Positions 13,211 through 26,764 of a stretch of 64,000 bases of DNA are shown piece by piece (the first letter of the stretch is position 1; each line of letters begins with the position of its first letter). The DNA lies in the NCBI GenBank assembly GCA_009192285.1, contig CM018606.1:1354081-1418080 (forward strand), in the 5' to 3' direction. Source of the DNA: Morchella semilibera. Taxonomy: Eukaryota; Ascomycota; Pezizomycetes; Pezizales; Morchellaceae. The position numbers were made by a program, and so were the translations under genes. The notes beneath the pieces are model-generated. The model was not told where the DNA came from. It worked only from the letters and a program-made list of their open reading frames with translations, and made no database searches.

Positions 13211-16200
13211 CTAAGTGATATTGAACACCTTCTTCAGGTTGATGATCAGCTGCCAGTCCTCTTTACTAACGTCATCTCTAAAATGCGTCTTCAGCGTATC
13301 GATAGTTTTTCTAGAGATGAGCGAGTAAAGTGTATCCTTCTCTTCCAAGTGACGCCCATAGGTTGGTTGATTGGGGCCTTCAATCTTAACCGCTACTGAA
13401 GGCTGACCCTTCTTGACAATATTAATTGCTTTGTGGTTGAGCTCGATAGATGTTCTATTCATCATCATTAGCAATCAGTATCTATAGACATAAAGAATAT
13501 GATGAAGGCAACATACACTCTCCCTAGATTAATAGTTTCCACCTCTCCGGTAGTAGGATTTTTCTTAACCGCGCAGATAGGTGTACCAATCTTCAAGCTA
13601 CCTTCAACAACATCAACACCCACAACGATCGGATCCTTCTTGTTGAATACAGCCACAGGGTTCAGAATACAAGGGAATACAGCATCAGCGGCACTTTCCC
13701 TCTTTTTCTGGGCAAGTGACTCAGCCTGGTGGGCAGTGAACGCATCAAACAGGTGATAAATAATATCTGCGGTAAAGATCTTAACACCCACATCGTCCGC
13801 ATACGCCTGTGCATCCTTGTCAATCTTGACATCGAAACAAAGCATTACTGCAAATTCCTTATGCTTCTCCAACATAGTTCCCGCACGCATTACGTCACGC
13901 TTATAGACGGGACCGATCGAGATAGTAGCCACAGGAATTTTTGAGGTGCGAAGAAATTCCAACAGGGCCTCGAGGGCTCCCAGAGTTGAGGCCTGTACCG
14001 CCACACCAGCACCTGTTGTAGATACCTTACTGAACAACTGCTCAAGATCGCTCATGACTTCCTCTTCGAGATCCTCCTCATCATCGTCCGGACCAACAAC
14101 GAGCAATCTTGACCCCGCGATAGCGTGCTCGAGGTCGTTGGCTGCAATCTTAACACCCAGTGCGGCCTTAACCTCCTTGTGGTGAACGTATGAACCCTTG
14201 ATACGCATTTCCTTCAGCGGTTGTGGTGTTAGTAGGGCACGGACTGTTGTAGAAATGGCGCCATTGAGGCCACACAAGACAATACGATCGCCCTCACGGA
14301 GATATCCGTTACTCAGGACGACGTCAATAGTAGTTCCCAATCCTTCAATGACTTTGACTTCAAGGACAGTACACTCAAGCTCACTGATATACATGAGTTT
14401 CTCGGCCATACGCTGTTGGGTGAGCGATACCAAGAGCTTAAGCATATCAGGGATACCTTCTCCAGTGTGTGCAGACGTAGGTACGAGAGACACGTACTTC
14501 CCGACGTTCTTGTTCTCGTAGAAGAGTGCTGAGTTGAGACCCTGTTCTTGAAGCGCAACAATAGTCTTTTCCAAACGATCCTTGAATTCATTCTGAACGG
14601 CTTTCTTTTGGCGTGAGAGAGAATCTTTGAAACCGTTATTGGGGACCGCCGCCCAGCCATAGAGACGGTCAATCTATAAATGTTAGTCATTAGCCCAATA
14701 TCCGTAATCCCTATTGCCACAAACCTTGTTCAGCGCGACGATAAAGGGCGTCTTCCTATCCCGAAGCAGTTGAATAGACTCAATAGTTTGTTGTTCCAGC
14801 CCATGCATAATATCAATGACCAAGATCGCAATGTTACACAGCGAGCTACCTCTACTCCTCAAATTTGTGAAGGACTCGTGACCTGGTGTATCGATAACCA
14901 GCAAGCCAGGAACCTTAAACTCCATCTTTCCATCCTGGTTAACGACTTGGGTCTTTTGCTTGATCGCCTCCATAGGGAAGTATGTTGCACCGATTTGCTG
15001 GGTGATACCACCTGCTTCACCCTCCTGTACGTTTGTTTGTCTGATTTTATCCAAAAGCTTCGTCTTACCGGTATCGACGTGTCCCAGAATACAACAAATA
15101 GGAGAACGGAGGTCGTTGATACTAGCAGCAGCTTTTGCATCCTCGAGTTGCTTCTGACGACGAGCCGCGGCCTCCTCTTTTCGCTTCTGAGCGAGTTGTT
15201 TAGCCATACTTTGGTCCTCGTCTTCTTCGGAGTCGTCCTCTGAATCATCTTCATCTTCAACCTTTTTGGAGGCTGGTTTAGCGCCATTGGACTTCGTAGA
15301 AGGAACAAGCTGGGCTGGTTTCTTCCCTTTCTCCTCCTCCTCCGCTTCTTCGTCGGTTTCCTGATCCCAGGATTCTTTGACGTTGCCATCTTCATCAAGG
15401 GCTTCTTCCCAAGAATCAAGAACATCAGCATCTTCTTTGGCTTTCGCGGCAGCTTGAGAGAATTAGTAAGGTGTTATAGCTAGCGTTTTTTTTGGCAAAT
15501 GAGGGATTAATAATATACCTGCTGCTTCCTCTTCTTTCTTCTTTTCCGCCTCCTCCTTGGCCTTGGCCTCGGCAGCTAGTCGCTCTTCCTCTTTTTTCTT
15601 CAGCTCGGCCGCTTTTGCCTCATCCTCAGCCGCCTTGTCTGCTTTTCCGCCCTTCTTCTTCTTCTTGTCTACTACTGGCCTCTTTTTGGTCTCCCCCGAT
15701 GGTTCATCTAATCCCGCAACAATCATTCCCGCAGCCCTCATTTGCTCTAACCGCATTTGTGCAACTCTCTTTGCCTCCTTTTCTTTGGGGGTGAGATATT
15801 TTCCTTCTTTCTTAAGTTGTTCTTTCTTGGCAGCCTCCTTCTCCTTCTTTCGTGCCTTCGCCTCCGCAAGTCTGGCCTGCTCTTCTCTCTCAAGTCTCTC
15901 CTCTTCCTCGATTCGTTTCTTTTCCTCCTCTTCAAGACGTTTCTTCTCCTCCTCCATCTGCCTCATGAGTTCTTGCTGCCTCTGAAGTGCAGCAAGAGCG
16001 GGGGGAATCTTCTTCCCCTTTTTGGCAGGCTCAGGTGCTGCAGCGGCTGTAGCCTTCTCCGCAGCTTTGGGAGCTTCCTTTGCTGCCGGAGCGGCGGCAG
16101 CACCACTCTTCTTTCGAGCGGCCTATATTTGATGTCAGTAAGGGGGCACGATAGGACCCGGTATTCATCCCACCTGTTCCTTTTTCCTCTGTTTTTCCTT

Positions 16201-16698
16201 CTCCTTCTTTTCCTTCTCCTTTTCTTTCTTTGATTTAACCCTTCCTGTCTCGGCCTCATCATCGTCGCCTGCCTCCGATCCGTGTACACTAGGCTCTTCC
16301 ACAACCTTCTCCACAGCCTTCTCCACAGCCTTAGGCTGCGCAGCTTTCCCTTTCTTCCCCTTCTTCGCCCCACCAAAATCGTCATCATCGATCTCAGTAA
16401 CCTCTACAGGTGCCTTCGATGCTGGAGGGGGAGTGTCGACACCCGTCGGAGTGGTCGCGTCCTCGACCGGGGGTTCGGCCTTAACCGCAGCGCCCTTGCC
16501 CTTCTTCTTTTTCTTTTCAGCATTCTTCCGAATTGCATTCATAAGGCCACCGCCTAGATCATCGTCTGCGGGGGCTTCACTGGGGGGTGCTGGTGGCTCC
16601 TCAGCGGCAGGCTTAGCCTTTTGAGTGAGATCTTCGCCAATCTCATTCTCCCAGTCGTCGTCGGCGGCCTTCTTGTTTTTTTTATCCTTCTTTGCCAT
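13211..16698 (-). CDS. fun12: Translation initiation factor eIF5B (Fun12, IF2 family)
   Basis: eIF5B is the GTPase that drives 60S subunit joining in cytoplasmic translation initiation. Exons (minus order) are 16698-16174, 16122-15519, 15452-14725, 14673-13517 and 13454-13211, totalling 1085 residues. The N-terminal half is a highly charged Lys/Glu coiled-coil extension ([30 protein letters not shown]), as in all eukaryotic eIF5B. The G domain shows GHVDTGKT (about residue 499), DTPGHESF (about 562) and NKIDRLYGW, the last assembled across an intron. Domain II and III signatures follow ([29 protein letters not shown]), and the end is [17 protein letters not shown], the eIF1A-binding C terminus. 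Start codon ATG at 16698 gives [10 protein letters not shown], the usual fungal start. It is divergent from the unknown gene at 18464. Confidence 0.96.
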
Positions 16699-18463
16699 GA
16701 TGGGCTACTTGTTTTTCGGGGTGAGTTTGGAGTATTAAACGTTGAAGGGGGGGTTGGTCGAATCGAGGTTAATGGTGGCAAATTGGTTGTGGAGTGCGTG
16801 TGGTGGGGTTGACTGTCCAGTAGACTAGACCAGTGCCGTGCGCCAAGCCACACCCCGCAGGATCGCACTTATCAGATTTTAGATTTTTACTAACCTACTG
16901 CGCCTTCCCTAATTAAATATTTATTCACAATTTTGGGGCTCACAATACATATAAACCTTGAGTATAAATGAAGGCCGGGAACTTCACGAATAAAGGAAAT
17001 ATACAGGGATCAGAGAAAACTATTTTTCTCAAGGAAACATGGATCGAGTGATTGTTTATGATCGGACATAAACACAACTACATGTATTGACTGGTTTCCA
17101 GTAGTGTAATAATGAACCCAGAACCCTGTTTATGTGAATGACGCACATACAAGACAAATTGCAGCGAAGATTGCAATTAGGTTCATGTCCAGAAAAGCTA
17201 GCTATAGTAAGCCCCTACCAAGATCTTTCCCTGGCTAATCTCGGTCGACTCGACTGAAGATCTCCTGGATCAGCCCATCCTAATTTTGGGCCCTACCACT
17301 CCACAAAGACGAACTAAAGATGGCCAGTCCTATAAAGGTTCTAAATCAAGGATTCATGGCGCTAATATTGGAAATATTCTGCCTTTGGGAGCTAGTTTCC
17401 CTGTTTAAAGGCCCTCGGGTAAGTTGAGATGACACCTCTACAAGTTAGTTCTTGCTATAGTATAGATTACATTTTTATTACTACTATGTATATATAGTAC
17501 TTAAGTCTCGGAAAATATTCCTGGGTTGGATACTGCTGTTGGTTGGATTCAGAATTAAAATAAGGGGAGGTATCATACTAGATCTAACAGAAACAACTCT
17601 ATATATGCCTTTATAGCCTCGTCCAATATCAAGTGAGCGTGAATATTCAAAAATTGTCATAGTAGTACCTACATGTAGGATGACAACATTTTATGGTGAA
17701 GAAACCACGGCTGCCATACAGATCCAGAAGATTATATATTTCCTCCCTGATACCCTGCCCCTTAACCAAGTACGGTGCCGGAACAGTTTGTGAAATCGAA
17801 GCGGGATCTACATGTATCGATATGCTGCTTCACTAAGCAGTGATTAAGCAATTTTACAGTATCTCTGGTAGCAGCCGGAGTTAACTCGATATTTTGATGC
17901 CTCATCACTGATAGTAGAATACTCCCGTATTATAGCTATAGTATTATACATGTATTTTAAATATTCGAGTGATACATCATGACTTACCTTAACACACGTG
18001 ACGAAGCCTATATAAAACGGCCATAGTATTTACGAGAGAGTTGATTTTTCCTCTTTCCTGTTGAGCGAATATTGAGCGAATATAAATGTAATAACCCCTG
18101 GCATAGGCTTGTTCCCATAACCTCCGACTTGTATATACATGTATACGGCGAGAAAGGTTGCCTGTAGGGATGAACACGAGACTACATGTGCATAACATTC
18201 ATGTATATGTGTGCATGCGTACATGTATGTACATGTAGCCCAGAGCGAACTTTAAATCCCCCGACCCATTCCGCAACGCTAGTTGGTTGAATAGTACAGC
18301 ACGGGACCCATATAAAAAAATCTCAATTGACATTTTGTTCGAAACAGAACCCCACATTCCTCTAGGTTCCGCTCTTCTACCTATTCAATTAAATAGTTTC
18401 TCACCTGGGCTACTTCTAGCCCACCTCTCTAAACATAGTCCTCCAGCTCATCCAGACGCCTTC
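16699..18463. other. Divergent intergenic region, eIF5B / unknown gene; dense TACATGTA
   Basis: This 1.76-kb bidirectional promoter region is AT-rich and has no credible ORF. It holds seven TACATGTA palindromes (17079, 17670, 17809, 17947, 18136, 18220, 18230), the densest group in the window. The last two are 10 bp apart, about 230 nt before the start codon of the plus-strand gene. Confidence 0.6.
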
Positions 18464-21400
18464 ATGTCTTCGCAGCAAAATCATCACTCTAGTCACACAC
18501 GCCCACCTTTTGATGGGACCCCTCCACCACAGGCTAGACCTCCACCGGAGATGAGACCTCTACAGCAGACCAGACCTCCACCACACACTGGGCCTCGTCG
18601 CAGATATTCTAAAGCCATTCCCATAGTCAATCCAAACCCTCCACCACCACCCCTACCGCCAGCTCTACCTGCCCCTTCTACTACCGGCACAACCATCGAA
18701 CCAAGGGTCAATCCTGCAAGTTCTCACCCTTTCCATCAGAATTATAGGATCTAATGTTTTTCTGGTCCCAGGGATATCTCCATCTCAAAAAGATTATCGA
18801 GCAATTTGACAAGACAGCTCTCCCTGCTTCAGTCGGTGACCCGCATTTCTACGCTTTGCCCGGAAACGATGTTGCACCTAAAGACACCAATTTGGGACAG
18901 CATGATCGCGGGGTTATTCGAGTGGATCCCCTCCATCACGTCCTGAACTTTGTCTTTCTTCCATACCGCTGCGATACCACAACTTGCCATGAACGCTTCC
19001 AAGCGTTTCACAATTCTATCACACAGGAAGAGCGGGAGAGGATGGCTAGGTGGAAGCATAAAATTGAGACCAACTTTAACCACATGAGAGATACCACCAA
19101 CAACCTAGGGTCCGATGCCGCTGTCTCTCGGGCGATGAAAATGTGGGTAGAGGGGATGCTTGGGATCTCATTAGATGCCACCTATAGCATGAAGTATATG
19201 GAAAAGTTAGCTCATGGGCCAACGCAACGATATTCGCTAGATCCATCGGTTAACTATAGAGAAAATAATATGCGCATGCCGGTTTATTACTCCTCGCCAC
19301 AATACTGCTCTGGCCATCCACCCGCCCACGCCGGTTATGATCCAGGCTTTACCAACACAGGAAGTATGGGGAGCTATAATCCTCCAAGAGTCCCGCAACA
19401 AAGCGCTCACATACCAAGACCTATTCCTAATATGCGCCCACAGCCGCATCCTAGCCTGAGACCAGCCGGCGTATTTACTTCACAACAAACCTCAGTTCCT
19501 CCTCATGTTACACCAGGTTTTGAGTGGGAGAACTCAACAAACATATCCTGTGGAAAAAAGCTTGGTTCTAAACATCTGTGGGAAGGACCTCCGGTCAACA
19601 GGTTAAACGTTGCCTCCCAAGGGCATCAAAACCGAATCCCGCAGTACATTCCAATCCCTAACCCTAGTGGACGCAAAACACCACCCCATCAAAGATCCCC
19701 TATGTTGAAAAATAATACTGCAAGTGTCTCAAAACTGGGTAGTAACAAGAAGGTCACAGCTGTGGTGGCTAAGCGGATTGAGGCAAGCAAGGTCGAGGTC
19801 GCTAATGCTAATACTACCACAAAAAATGGTCAGACGAAAAAGACCATGTGTCTGAGAATCAGGAATGGAATTCAAACTATTGCCAGAGTATTACCGAGCT
19901 TTCGAAGGTAAATTCAATGATTACAGACCCGAATGAAGCAGCAGCGCAGTCGGCAATACCCACAGTTCCCCTAACTAGGCCCTTCATCGCCGACGAGGGA
20001 GACATAGACAATTCTACTCAATTTTCCGGTGTAGGGACGGGTCAAAGGGGACAACGGACATCCCTAGTGGAACATTACACAGCTCCAGCTAATGAAGATA
20101 GCTTTAAAACCGGTGGACAGCCAGCCCTAGGCTCTAAAAACATGGAACGGCGAAACTATGCTAAAGTTGTTTCAGGTGCAAACCAGAGTAATGAGAACCA
20201 GCAGCATTCAGTTACTTTGCCTACCTCAGCTAACTCGAACAAATGGCAAATCAATAATCCAGCTATGTTGGCGGGTCAGAAATCTTCGGACTCTGATCTT
20301 CAAGCAGTTAAAAAACCTCACATCAGTTTAAACTATGCAAAAGCTGCTTGTGGTGTGAACGGAAGAAATGAAGAGCCAAAGGAAGATCTCCGGGTTCCGG
20401 CCCCACATCTAATCCCTTCAGAACCCTCACCAGTAATAAAAAAGCCATGGTTAAATGCAGCAAACTGGAGGAATAATAATCCAAGAGCTGACTTTGAGTA
20501 TACTCCTGGATTCATTTCATCTGAGACCGTTCCGACCTTTCTTCCTGGCCATCCCGGTGCTGAGTTCCCAAATGAAAGAGTCGAGGCCGCTGAGTTTTCT
20601 ATTGCTGCTAAGTGCCAGCTTCCAGCTAATTCGGGCACGCTATCCTCTAAAAAGTCTTGGAGTTCTATTGTCACAGGCCGTATAGATGATACAAACCCTA
20701 GATATCAAAGAGGCCCAATTGACATTGAAACTTTAGAATATCCAGAGTTGGGTAACCAGCTAGGGACACATCAATCACCGCAAAACAGAACATATTTCTC
20801 TGCTCAAGCAAAAACTTTTGAGCCAACCGGTCCTCGGCGCAACCCCCCTATTGACCCTTATCGAAACTCCACTGCAACTCCAAACCCTTCGCAATTTTCT
20901 ACGCATAAACCGCTCACACAAGTGAATTCATCACCAATTCCACCTGACAATACCAATACCAATATCTATTACCCAGACCCGCTCCTAGAGGTATTCTTCA
21001 ACACGCCCCAGCTCATTGAATACTACGGTAAGTCGTATGACAACCTTCTGTTCCACCAGAACCGCCTCAGAGTACAATTTCAGAGGATCGAAACCGTCTT
21101 TCAGGACGAATGGGATATGATTACCCCCTGGCAGCGGAAAGCGATTGTTTCAAGGGCAATCTCTAATCTCGACGGAAAGCTTGACAAAGTTCAATTTTGG
21201 GATATTTCCAATTTAGAAAAAATGCTTTCAGATTTGGGATTGGGCGGTCCTACTCTCTCAAATCGGTATAACAATCCGAGTGAATATGCCAGAATATCCT
21301 ACCTTAGAAGCAGAGCGGATTATTGCTTCGATCTCGACCCAGATGCATTTGCAAACTCATCATATTGGCTCTTTAATATGATTGGTTTACTTCTCGGCAC

Positions 21401-22385
21401 GCAGATCCCTCAAAAGTACCGCGAAAATACTTCACCACGTCAGACAGATGACTCTCCCCTTGTTTCTCCCGACAATTCGTATACAGCTGACAGCCCACAA
21501 TCCACGGGTTCGGAGGAAACTATTGTTGAAGGACAAGATCTCTCGGATGAGCCTGAGCCTCCAATTTTGGAGCGTTTTCTACATACGATTGACGGTATCA
21601 TGAGGTCGGAGAATTACGAGCCAAATGTTGACAAGGGAACCAAGGAATTGATACTGGAGCAGCCGCGTCCCAATAGCGCTGAACAAAGTTACAAAGGCCA
21701 TTTAGCAAACCGAGCTGAGGGCCTAATGCCTCCTCATATCAATTTCACGTCAGCGCCACGCCTGATGTCAAATCGATTCCAAGATTCGGTTTTCAAGTGC
21801 CGGCCCCAGGGGTGGGTAGCCGTCAATCCGGGCCGAGCGCGGTTCATGAAAATTGTAGAGATTGATATTACATTGTTCTACTGCGAATTTATTGAGGAAA
21901 TTCTACGTATTTTCGGAGAAGTCCGGAGGGAACGAGTGTGGTATACGCTACCAACTATATGGGATTTCTTTAATGGTCCAGCCTCTTTCCCGCCACAATC
22001 CAAAAGTCAACTTCGTGAAGGGCGGCTTAGGGCCAGGAATTCTTATCGTAGTGCCCGCCCCCGAGAGCGCTCAATGAGTTGTCCAACTTGGGGCTGTAAA
22101 GAGCTCGGTCAATTAAATCGATACAATAGGTGGATCCAAAGCCCGGGGAAATTAGCAGAGGCAAAAGGGGCAGTTGATAGAGAGAGATTGAGGGTGCATA
22201 ACTTTGTCAAAGAGACACAAAGAACTGCAGACTGGGCGGTTGCCGGCTTGAAATTGGTAGAAAGGGAAACCGATAGGGAGATAGGGAGAGCGTGGGATGG
22301 CGGCCTATGGTCAATTCCTATGCCAATTGAGGAAAAGCAGGCATTGCAAGCAGGGTTCACACAGTGGCACATTTGGAGGGGCTGA
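18464..22385 (+). CDS. Large low-complexity protein of unknown function
   Basis: I do not recognise this gene. It is open for almost 4 kb with two frame changes, best explained by introns. The second is well supported: donor GTAGTA at 19739, branch-like GCTAAT, acceptor at 19833, phase-consistent, joining KNNTASVSKL to DEKDHVSENQEW. The first lies near 18707-18771 and is uncertain (weak donor GTCAAT; acceptor ATAG at 18747 or CCAG at 18771, both in phase). The protein would be about 1,250 residues. It has a Pro-rich N terminus (RPPP repeats), a short ordered part (GYLHLKKIIEQFDKT; HHVLNFVFLPYRCDTTTCHE), and long disordered Asn/Ser/Pro-rich stretches with three related short motifs (NYAKVVSGAN, NYAKAACGVN, SWSSIVTGRI). 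A helical domain (LLEVFFNTPQLIEYYGKSY onward) and a C-terminal domain (EFIEEILRIFGEVRRERVWY) follow. No transposase or enzyme motif is seen. Alternatively the region is two genes, one starting at ATG 18754. Confidence 0.6.
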
Positions 22386-25300
22386 AGATTGAGGAGGGTC
22401 AAGGTGTAGCGGCTCGTAGGCATCTTCAGATTGTTTTTGGAAAGCGGTGTGATGGTTTTCTTTTGTTTTGTTTTGAGTATGGTTGGGCGAGGATAGGCCT
22501 AGGTTGTGGCCGGAATACTGCTCACATGGCTGTTTGAAGGTGCTCTAACCACCACTTTAGGCTCTCCCAATCTTTCGATCCCTCATTCAATTCTTTTCCC
22601 CTTTATTTCCTTTCCCCCGTCACTCTCCCGAACCCTTGAGGGTGTTTAAATAGCCCCCGACAATAGTTGTTTTTCTAAGGAGTTAGATTTTTATGCAGTC
22701 TACAATAATATAAGATGGTCGAAATCTTCCCCCCAACATAATGAGTATATCCAAACCCATATAAATGTAGATTTTCCCTTTGGAATTCTCCTAGGCAAGA
22801 AAGCCAAAACAAAACCAGGGGAGTTTGGGGTGCTGCTAAAAAACCAAAGAAAAGAAATATAAAAGAACGAAATTAGTACCTTAATGACATTTAGGCGCTC
22901 TCAGAGGTAAAACTTGAGGACAGAAACCTTGCGATTCTTCCGATATAAGCCACTTCTTGACGAGCAGTTGGCGGCCCCGTGGTACGTCAGTTTGTAGGAT
23001 CTGAATTATAGCGAGTGATGTTCTATGACTAACTATATCTGCGGAACATTGCCTGATACTAGTATTCTTGTCCTGTATGTTCTTCTAAAATCCACAAATA
23101 GCTATCACCCTATTGACACAAATTTATTCCCTATGTCGGTGCGTCCTGAGATATCTCCCGCTCCGCCCCGCCCCGCAGTTTATTTCACATACGCGGACCC
23201 TTAGACGGAAACGTATATCCTTAGTTACTTTGCCAGGGGCCTCTAGCTGCAGAGAGGTATCTCGATATCTAGTATCTCTTTTGAGTAGATAGTTCACGGT
23301 AGTAAGACCATTCCACACTTCTGGAAAATTCTCACGCCCATCCACCCGACAGGAGATATGGAACACGGCACTACGTTTGAACATCCAACGAGTGCATCGA
23401 GCTTTCAGTTAGCCCACTGTGCCCGATATTCCAGTATATAGATACCCTCCACCACATATCAAATCGAGATATGGACCACCCTCCTGTTACACCCCGTCAA
23501 AGAACCAGAACGATCAACCATCGAAATATATCCGCAGTAGTGCGGGATTCCACCTAGTTTCGAGTCCGGAAAGGGTCTCAGTATATCCCGCCCCACGCTC
23601 AAATCCACGAACTCGCCTCCCCCCCCCCTTTTTTTATATCGGTGGGACGATTAATGCCAATAATATCCCAACATCCCACGAGACTTTCGGTACCACGGAA
23701 TCCCCCCAACATCGCCCTAAGCCGATCACCCCAAAGCCGCCACATCCGTGATACCAAGATTCTTATCGATTTCACATCCCCAAAACTTTATCGACCTTGC
23801 TACAGCTTCCGAGTTACCCCTCGTAATATCAATCTCCTAGAAATATCCGTCGATAGTCCGACTGGCCAATTCCCCCCCTAGCCGGCCTAGATCAAAAGTA
23901 CAGCAAGTAGTATACCTTGATTCGCTGTATCTGGCCCCTTTTTCATTCATCCTTGGCCCTATAATAGGCCAGCCGAGAGTTCCAAAATTATAGGATTGGT
24001 AGTTCCGTGCCTTGTTAATGTAATCAAAACCTGCGAACGCTCGCCCATGACACCATAGCACTATCGTTGAGTGGCCCCATTTTTGTGCAAATGCCTACAA
24101 AAAGAGCCATCCCATGCTTTCCCTTTACAGAGAGAGATCAAAGACCCAACGATTTCCGAGGCCCGCGGTGTCGGTTATTTATGGCTACAGTAATCCACCA
24201 AGTAACGCCATATATCCTGTCGAATTGAGAAGCCCCTCTTTCCAACATGCAATGTGCTGAGCCGATATTTTGGATTACTGAAGCCCCGGACCGAGTCCTC
24301 CCAAACTGGTCGCCCAAACTGAGGTCTTCGCGATGTTCTCGAAACGAGTCGAGGCAATATTAATCTAGTCGACCAGCAACATATCCGGTGTACAGATATC
24401 AGAAAACACTGGTTGCCGAAAAGATGGATGCTCTGGGATTGACTGAAGTCCGACCAGAGTCATCAACATCCATGGGGTCTTATACCATCAATTGTGCTCG
24501 TAGTGGGTGAGGCCACGTATGTAGGGTCAACTATAGGGGGTCAAAATAGGGGCTCCTAGTTACGGAGCTAAACATGGAAGGGCGGGGCGACGAGGGGTAG
24601 AACACTGGATTTAGCGATAAGTCTAGTAGTAGCGGGAGAGAACTTTCAAGAGTTAGGGGGAAAAGAGGAAATTTTTTGTAGCAATTCTCAATTCTTCCCA
24701 ACAGCTGGTCACACAAGACGTTGAAGTTGCCTTTTTGAGTTGATATTGAGTCGAGACAAGGCCAGGGGGTGTTCAAAAACAAACGACCAAATATGGCCCA
24801 GCGGCTAGGAAAACTACATGCACATATATGTACATCATACTCTAGTGTACAGGTCGCAGTATAGTACAGTACATCCGAGATGGTCGGCGCAGTTGGATTG
24901 ACAATTGTACATGCGAGTCTGGATTACCTGGTGCACCTTTAGAAGAGTATATTCTTAGTAGGCACGAGTTTAGCGCATGCGCACAATTTGTTTTTGGGTA
25001 TAGGGTTTTCCAGAAAACTGCATGTACCTACATATACATCAAGCACAGATTGACGAAATTCGAGGGGCATATGGAATATTCCATAGATCGATCCAGCTGA
25101 GCCATATGATATCATTAGCGAAGCTACATGTATATTATTATCAAATCCTTTAATCAATTATGAATTATTCTAGCCCAGAATATTCAATAATGTATTACTG
25201 AAATTATCCAATAGCGCATAGAAAATATAATATTAGTTGATAACGAATACCGAGTGATATCTTGTGTGGGGACTTATTTGATAATCACGTGCTGCCGGGC

Positions 25301-25446
25301 TTTACTCAGCGCCACGACCCCGCAACGTCACCCCAACCCCACAGAACCCTCAACCCCATCGCGACGCGTCTTCTCTGGACGCCTCATACCTCACCCATCA
25401 ACTATCTCCGATAGTCTCCCATCCCCACCTCTAAAGATCTTCACGA
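22386..25446. other. Gene-poor intergenic region
   Basis: This 3.06-kb stretch has no recognisable gene. Short ORFs on both strands (for example around 23419-23751 and 24175-24357) lack family resemblance. One TACATGTA lies at 25125-25132. A related stretch with CATGTACCTACATATACATC lies near 25020. The last 200 bp are C-rich, as expected for the leader of the downstream thioredoxin-PITH gene. Confidence 0.5.
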
Positions 25447-26764
25447 ATGGCATCCAGTAAATCAGGTTCGCCGCCGACTGGCACGACTACTAAGATAACT
25501 TCTGAGCAACAACTCACAGGGTTGATTGAGAGCAACACCGTTGTCGTAATTGACTGTTAGTTAACGTTAACTGCTCGTTTGCTCACCCCCTACCTCGCCT
25601 GACCTATTACATTGAAATGTTTCTTCTACTTTTTTATCACTCAAAGCATTGCCCCTCCTGCAAGCCGCTGTTCAACAGAATAGCTAATAATAAATTCCTT
25701 TGTCCCATGTAGTCACTGCTGTCTGGTGTGGGCCATGCAAGGCAATCAATCCAATCTACGAGAAGTTGTCTGAGAAGCTCTCGTCACCTGGTAAAATTGC
25801 CTTTGCGAAATGCGATGTGGATGAGAACCAGCAAATCTCAAGGAAATATGGAATCACTGCGTTAGTACCTCCCTCTTTCGTTGATTTACCCGAGCTATTG
25901 TCCTCGTGCTAGATTTCCACTCCTACATATGATATGCTAACGAATACTTTTTACAGCATGCCAACCTTCCTCATCTTCAAATCAGGCAAAGAAGTAGAAC
26001 GTGTACAAGGCGCCAACATCCCAGCCCTAACCAGTGTTGTCAGGAAGCTCGCACAGGAAGCCGAAGCTATCAACTCTACCGGCTCCGCATCCACAACTAA
26101 GGGCTTCGCTGCGGCCCCAGCCTCCTCATCCAGTGGCTCTTCATGGTCTGGCCGTGCGCTCCCGAAAGGTTATGCCGATGTCACGGACCAGGTCGATGTC
26201 AAAGGGCTAGACCTCTTGAATTCAAAACTCAATCTTGGAGCTGCGAGAACTCTATTCGAGGCGAAAGAGCCTAGCAGGCGATCTTCGAACAGTAAGGGTA
26301 AAGGGAAGGACAGTCCCGAGGAACCGGACTGGGTTGAATCTGATACCGACGAGCAACTTATGCTGTTTATCCCGTTCCAATCAACTATCAAGATCCATAC
26401 AATCCAGTTCACTTCATGCCCCCCCAAACCTGACGATGAGGATGACGACGAAACCCCCTCTCGCCCCAGGAGGATCAATGTCTACTCCAATACACCCAAT
26501 ATATTGTCTTTTGACGATGAAAGGACTCCAACCCAGAGCATTGAATTGAAGCCTGAAGACTGGGATGAAAAGACTGGGACTGCAGACGTGACCATGAGAT
26601 TCGTCAAGTTCCAGAATGTCAGCTCGCTCACCATTTTCTTTGTAGACGTTGAGAGGGAAGGTGCGGAAGCAGTTAGGGTGGATAGGGTTAGAATCATCGG
26701 CGAAAGCGGTGAGAAGAAGGATATGGGCAAGCTCGAGAAGGTTGGAGATTTGCAGGGCGAGTAG
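25447..26764 (+). CDS. Thioredoxin-PITH domain protein (TXNL1-like)
   Basis: Exons 25447-25555, 25713-25860 and 25957-26764 give a 354-residue protein. The N-terminal thioredoxin fold has an intact redox motif WCGPC (Cys42/Cys45), the cis-Pro segment MPTFLIFKSG and the strand KIAFAKCDVDENQQI. The C-terminal half is a PITH domain (LLNSKLNLGAARTLFE, LMLFIPFQSTIKIHTIQF, FVKFQNVSSLTIFFVDVE), which in human TXNL1 and yeast/fission yeast relatives docks on the 26S proteasome lid near Rpn11. The protein is therefore probably a proteasome-associated cytosolic or nuclear thioredoxin. A Ser/Ala-rich linker (AAAPASSSSGSSWSGRA) joins the domains. The long first intron (157 nt) contains a short Cys-bearing stretch (CPSCKP-like) but no in-frame continuation. 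The start ATG follows a C-rich leader and gives MASSKSGSPPTG. Confidence 0.93.

Noticed and set aside
19812-22385. The third exon of the unknown gene as an independent gene
   Set aside because: There is no ATG in a good context at its beginning, and a phase-matched GT-AG intron (19739-19833) joins it to the preceding frame. Kept as an alternative only.
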